Shown here: one piece after another, positions 59,705 to 64,000 of the stretch
Layout of the letters: every line of letters begins with the position of its first letter
Position numbering within the stretch: the first letter of the stretch is position 1
Origin: Camillea tinctor
Taxonomy: Eukaryota > Ascomycota > Sordariomycetes > Xylariales > Xylariaceae
Length of the DNA stretch: 64,000 bases
Assembly: GCA_022578605.1 (NCBI GenBank)
Contig: MU394062.1
Coordinates: 496,001-560,000, forward strand
Direction: 5' to 3'
Made by a program: the position numbers and the translations under genes
The notes under the pieces: generated by a model
What the model was told of the DNA's origin: nothing
The model's database searches: none
The model's input: the letters and a program-made list of their open reading frames with translations, nothing else

Positions 59705-61168
59705 ATGGGTGGTTCAGCATTCACAGTGGGTAAAAACCCTCTATGTACGCCACGCATGAACCCCTCCGTCTACAGAGCCATGCGAGAGCGTTGTTCCCAA
59801 ATTCTCAGGCAGGTCTTCATCGTTGTCGCCACCCCGATCGAGGGGCCCGCGAAGAAGGATTTTGGAGATATCGATATCTTCCTCGCCTGGGAGCGGGATG
59901 AGATATTTCCCTGTTCTGCTACCGCTCTATCCACGTCTCACGATGAACCCTCCTCTTCTTCTTCTCGAGAAGAAGCCACCACCAGCGATACTCACAACAA
60001 GAAAACCGTCACCAAAAACGACATCCTCCTCGCGAAAGCCATATATTTGCTCGGCGCCGCGCGCAGCAAGCAGGAGCAGCCCGGCGTAGCCTGCATCGCC
60101 GTCCCCTGGCCGTCGGACCTCCTCCCCGCCGACCACGACGGAGAGCAGAGCCTGCACATCCAAGTCGACCTGCACGTCTGCGACACGCTGCCAGAGCTGC
60201 AATGGATGCTCTTCAAGCACGCGCACGGGGACCTGTGGAACCTTCTCGGCAGCACGATCCGGCCCTTCGGGCTGACGGTCAGCGACTCGGGGCTGTGGGT
60301 GCGCATCGCCGAGATCGAGGACCTGGACCGCACGCAAGCGCGCATACTCCTAACGCAGGACCCCGCCGCCACACTTCAATTCCTCGGGCTCGACGCCTCG
60401 CCCTGGGAGCACCCCTTCGGCAGCGCGGACGCGATCTTCGAGTACGCAGCCTCGTGCCGGCTGTTCCGGGCCTCGAGCGCGGGGGATTTCGAGCGGCGGG
60501 CGCTCAAGGCCAACGACCGGCGGCGGCTGAAGCAGCGGCCGCTGTTCCGGCAGTGGATCGACGAGTTCGTGCCGCGGCGGCGGGCCGAAGGGCGGGCCGC
60601 CGAGCCGCCGCCGCCGGAGCGCGCGCAGGTGCTCGACGAGGCGTTCGCGCGGTTCCCGGGGCTGCGGGTCGAGTACGCGGCGCGGCTGCGCGCGTGGCGC
60701 ATCCAGCGGCAGCGCTTGTACCTCTGGAAGGACGTGATCAAGGCGGCGCTGCCGGCGGCGGTGGACCAGCCCCAAGCCAACCCACCCCCTAGCACTGGTG
60801 AAAGCGACAGTCCCGGTAGCCCCCGCGGCGAGACCATCACCGCGCACTACCGCAGCGTGACCGCCGCCGCGCTGAAGAAAATCATCCTCTCCGACGACGG
60901 CGCGCCAGATTTAGACCCCTATATCGATCTCGGCGGGATCCCCGTCCCTGACACCAACGAGCTGAAGAGCGCCGACGGCACTTTCGACGAGGAACGCGTG
61001 CGGGAGTGGGTCCGGGCGCACTGGCGGACGGTGGGCGACGTGGCTTGGGCGGCGACGCAGCGGCGCTTTGCCGAGAAGATGGCGGAGAAGGAGAAGGAGA
61101 CGAAGAGGAAGAAGGAAGATGAGCAGAAACGGGGGCTGGAGAGTGAGAAGGATGATAGAGAGAGGTAG
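59705..61168 (+). CDS. Uncharacterised fungal protein with nucleotidyltransferase-like motif
   Basis: Single exon; 487 residues from ATG at 59705 (an upstream GTG at 59687 is in frame but not favoured). Residues 22-70 contain a helix, a beta strand (VFIVVATPIEGPA) and GDIDIFLAW at 54-62. A third Asp sits in a beta-strand context HIQVDLHVCD (Asp155). The G-D-x-D...(hydrophobic)-D-(hydrophobic) arrangement matches the metal-binding triad of Pol-beta-like nucleotidyltransferases, though the usual GS just before the first Asp is replaced by FG. The middle part, FKHAHGDLWNLLGSTIRPFG then SGLWVRIAEIE, looks like a conserved core. An Arg/Glu/Ala-rich helical region (about 260-370) follows, with a highly charged coiled-coil tail rich in KEKE at the end. 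I recall conserved unnamed proteins of this type in Sordariomycetes. GC content is much higher than in the flanks. Convergent with the TRAPPC12-like gene. Confidence 0.75.
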   Translation: MGGSAFTVGKNPLCTPRMNPSVYRAMRERCSQILRQVFIVVATPIEGPAKKDFGDIDIFLAWERDEIFPCSATALSTSHDEPSSSSSREEATTSDTHNKKTVTKNDILLAKAIYLLGAARSKQEQPGVACIAVPWPSDLLPADHDGEQSLHIQVDLHVCDTLPELQWMLFKHAHGDLWNLLGSTIRPFGLTVSDSGLWVRIAEIEDLDRTQARILLTQDPAATLQFLGLDASPWEHPFGSADAIFEYAASCRLFRASSAGDFERRALKANDRRRLKQRPLFRQWIDEFVPRRRAEGRAAEPPPPERAQVLDEAFARFPGLRVEYAARLRAWRIQRQRLYLWKDVIKAALPAAVDQPQANPPPSTGESDSPGSPRGETITAHYRSVTAAALKKIILSDDGAPDLDPYIDLGGIPVPDTNELKSADGTFDEERVREWVRAHWRTVGDVAWAATQRRFAEKMAEKEKETKRKKEDEQKRGLESEKDDRER

Positions 61169-61663
61169 AGAGAAAATGGGAGAGGTAGAGGGAGGAGGTA
61201 ATAGGTAGATAGGAGGGAGGGGAGGAAAAGGGGCGTTAGCTTCATAAACTCTAGATCTAGAGTACAGCCGATACGGTTTATCTCGGAGAGTAGACTTCAC
61301 CTAGCCATACAGATAGACGATGGCATTTGCATGAGCGAGCTTGCTATTCAATTTTTGCTTCATGCGATAGAAGGTTGAAGGGGAGAGGGGCGGTGTTCTC
61401 ATCATTAGGTTGATAACCCTTCGGCATATCGAAAAAGGTTCTTTAGCTGTTTACTTAGATACTTCAGACTATTATTAAGGAGTCATGATAAAAAAAGAAA
61501 AAGAGAAAATCTAGTTGATTCATCATACAAACCTAAGACTCCTGTAGCCTGGCATAGATTACGTATTTCTTAACAATAAACCAGACATAAGTTCTTTGGG
61601 TTGATATCCTTCCTGGCGCCCCTATTTTTCACATTGCATAAAAAGAGCTCGACCCTCCTAACG
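61169..61663. other. Convergent 3' spacer
   Basis: About 495 bases between two converging stop codons. Purine-rich on the plus strand near the left side (61165-61230). No gene. Confidence 0.55.
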
Positions 61664-63211
61664 CTACAATTTAAAGTCTGCATTGGTCTTTTCCCACCCA
61701 TGGGAGCTGGGCTGCATAGCCGCGACACGGTCGGCAAGTCCTAGTTTGAGGACCTTGGCCCTATCTGTACAGAGCTCGTACATAGTCGTGAGATTGAACA
61801 ACAACGTGTGCGATGTCTGACCCTGGCCCACCATTTCTTCCAGGATATCTCGGCCCTATCGATTAGTAGTCAGTATCATATTCAGCCAAGTAAGGATAAT
61901 ACTCTAAGGGAACTTAGTTCCAGAAACTCACCTCTTCCATCTTACCAGTATAAAGCAGGCACACAGCAAGATTTACACCAATCATTTCGTCCTCGATGCC
62001 GCTCTCCTTCATCTCATCCCGTAGCTCCTTCCACTTGGCCATCGCTGTCTCGTACTCCCCGTCTGCCATGTCTGCCAACGCACCCACGACCCTCTCACTC
62101 ATGGTGGTACTCCCGCTCGCGTCGCCCTCCCTCCTGACACAGCGCCTCGCTGCTTCCACATCACCAAGATGTAACCACAGCAGCGCTCGTGCTATGGTTA
62201 GTTGACCATCATCACCACTCAGGCCCACCGCCGTCATCGAGTTGAGATGTTCGGCCGCACCGGCGAGGTCATCCATCTCGACAAGCGCGCCAGCGACCTT
62301 GATGCCAAGGTCGGTAAGCCGGCGCTTCCAGAGCTCCACATCCGCGTCCTTAGATCCATCCCCGTCTCTCTTCACCGCAGCAGCATGCGCACGCGCGATC
62401 TCAACCCTCGCTTCGCGCGCGAGCTCGTAGTAGCTCATGACAGCACGCCGTGGATCACCAAAACCGATAGTCTGGAGACGGACGGCGAGGGTGCGCAGGT
62501 GCCAGGGTACGAGATGAGCGCCGGTCAGGGGGTCAAGGTAGAAGGCCGAGTTAAGGTCCTCGAGAGCCTTGGCCTCTTGGGCAGCGAGGGGTACAGCATC
62601 GGCAAGACACAAGCACGCGAGCCGTGTGTATAGCAACTCGAATATGCGCACATGGTCTGCGGGGTCCGTGACAGGCGGGTGGGCAGCGGCAGCTGCTGCT
62701 GGCACGGGGCTACTAGTTAGAGCCTGCACGGCAGCGATGGCAGCAGCGCGGAATTGGCCCGCCGCTAGCAAGTCCGGAATAGGGGTCTCGGGGGCGGGCT
62801 GGCGCGAGGGATGCCGGAAAGGCGCAGGAATGGATAACGGTGATATCTGGTGGTAGATCTCCGGCCGCAGGAGAAATGAAAAGTCCTTGGTTGTGACGGG
62901 GGCTGCCTCTGATGCTGGGGTCGATGATCTCAGGGGCGTTCCTGTTCCTGTGCCCGGCGAACGCAAGGGATGTGTCAAGCTGATTCGCGGGCTTGACGGT
63001 CTGCTACCACCAGTGCTGAGGCGATTCACCTGTTGCACGGATATGGGGGAGGCTGATGGACCTCTGACATTTTTGGCATTGTTAGCATACATGGTATTTG
63101 TTTGGAAGACGGGCTATAGGCCGTAGGCACTTACTCGTCCCCATCCAGAGGTCCCTTTGTTGCTGATCTAGGTCTGGAGGCTAGAGAACGGAGTATATCA
63201 ATAAACGGCAT
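61664..63211 (-). CDS. TRAPPC12-like TPR protein (TRAPP tethering complex subunit)
   Basis: Three exons on the minus strand, 63211-63135, 63063-61932 and 61855-61664 (introns 71 and 76 nt, donors GTAAGT and GTGAGT, branches GCTAAC and CTAAT), give 466 residues. Exon 1 encodes MPFIDILRSLASRPRSATKG. An S/P/T-rich region follows, then the conserved start of the helical part around DFSFLLRPEIYHQISPL. Tandem TPR-like helices follow: FRAAAIAAVQAL, RIFELLYTRLACLCLADA, ALEDLNSAFYLDP, RRAVMSYYELAREARVEIA, ALVEMDDLAGAAEHLN, IARALLWLHLGDVEAARRC, and the last exon LFNLTTMYELCTDRAKVLK. The overall arrangement matches the fungal orthologues of mammalian TRAPPC12, a TRAPPIII subunit in ER-Golgi and autophagy traffic. 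The short first and last exons both keep phase. Confidence 0.85.
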
Positions 63212-64000
63212 CGTTGAAACATGAAACTTGATAAGAAAGGGGTATGAAGGGAGAAAAGAAGGGTGACGATGAGGGTGAGTAAGGGGGCATTGTGGTTGAC
63301 ATAGTTGGATAGTTAATATGGAGGAGGAGGAGGATGAGGAAGAAGAGGAGAAGGGGGAGAAGAAAGAGGAGGAGGATGAGGAAGAGGAGGAATCCATCCC
63401 CCTTTTCCCCTTTCTCCTTCCTTCATTTGGATACGACTTTAAAACACTGGAAGAAAGATTGGATTGTAAAAATGGAAGGGGCGTTAGGTAGTTAGATACT
63501 AAAAGTACTAGGTGGGTAGGTAGGCTCCTTCCGCCATCTCTTGTTTGATCAATCATCAATCATCATTCGGCCATTGACACGGTACAAGGTACCGTGCCCT
63601 TGTACCAAAGTGCACGACACTGCATTTGTGGAAGGTCCCATCGATAGTTCTTGTCCCTTTTTGATGGAGTAACGCAATTAAAGATATTTATAAACTTACT
63701 TCTTGCTCCAGATTTATTTCTCGAATGGCCCTTCGTAGGGCTGTTCTGTTGTGATGCATCCATCTCTGCCTCTCTCCTTTCAAATTAGTACCTGAGTATG
63801 TGTTGATTGAAGTGAAGGTCTTACACCAACTTAGGCTAACTTGCGGAATGACGTCCGGCGCATAAGTCGGAAATACTTCGGCTAAACCCAATCAATGCCG
63901 CCAATGCTCTAAACGCCTCCATCCTTGACTTACACAACATCCAGCAACCTTCTATGCCTACAAATAGTGTACGCACAATGTAGAGAAACACCATTCCATG
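63212..64000. promoter_or_regulatory. Upstream region of the TRAPPC12-like gene
   Basis: The leader just outside the start is a long purine tract on the plus strand (pyrimidine on the coding strand), common in fungal promoters. Small minus-strand frames at 63563-63891 have no recognised content. Nothing else to the right edge. Confidence 0.5.
63320..63392 (+). repeat. (GGA/GAG)n imperfect purine tract
   Basis: Imperfect GAG/GGA/GAA repeat, interrupted only by GATGAG steps, about 110-180 bases upstream of the TRAPPC12-like start codon. On the coding strand it is a C/T tract, likely part of the core promoter or leader. Confidence 0.8.

Overview
This is nuclear DNA from a filamentous ascomycete (Pezizomycotina, most likely a Sordariomycete). 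The support is as follows. Genes are separated by kilobase-scale AT-richer spacers. Twenty-four reconstructed introns are all GT-AG, 48-136 nt long, and most have a CTAAC/CTGAC-type branch site near the acceptor. One spacer carries a TpA-rich, CpA-poor segment that looks like repeat-induced point mutation (RIP). Several proteins belong to families typical of filamentous ascomycetes: an AspRS-DUF2156 fusion, a CSC1/DUF221 channel, a fungal LtrA-like protein and PDR-type ABC transporters. I cannot name the species.

Layout. The left edge cuts a lysine/alanine/proline-rich protein with a C-terminal AT-hook-like motif (3-806). An 8 kb gene-free stretch follows. Then come a CSC1/OSCA-like cation channel (8904-11981, +), dolichol-phosphate mannosyltransferase DPM1 (12930-13753, +), a four-exon putative amidoligase with a Pro/Ala- and Asp-rich N-terminus (18361-15634, -), a PCI-like CSN8/PSMD8/eIF3K-type protein (19335-20387, +) and an acidic coiled-coil protein (21232-22037, +). 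The 22-30 kb interval is an accessory, decaying zone. It holds a TM/ankyrin relic, a RIP-like segment, pieces of an unidentified minus-strand gene and two small Cys-rich proteins that share a pattern. A nine-exon LtrA-like membrane protein follows (30552-33213, +).

The most interesting locus is at 37-42.7 kb. An aspartyl-tRNA synthetase fused to a DUF2156 transferase domain (the architecture of ergosteryl-3beta-O-L-aspartate synthase, ErdS; 39729-36994, -) is transcribed divergently from an alpha/beta-hydrolase (41522-42706, +). The hydrolase is a positional and family candidate for the partner hydrolase ErdH. Together they would attach aspartate, taken from Asp-tRNA, to ergosterol and remove it again.

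The right part holds a fungal multi-pass membrane protein (44108-45412, +), a 6.2 kb spacer, a full-length PDR-type ABC transporter (51638-56442, +) next to an MFS transporter (57420-59025, +), an uncharacterised protein with a nucleotidyltransferase-like Asp triad (59705-61168, +) and, convergent with it, a TRAPPC12-like TPR protein (63211-61664, -). Exons were joined by hand from reading frame, splice consensus and family expectation. I found no tRNA, rRNA or CRISPR array.
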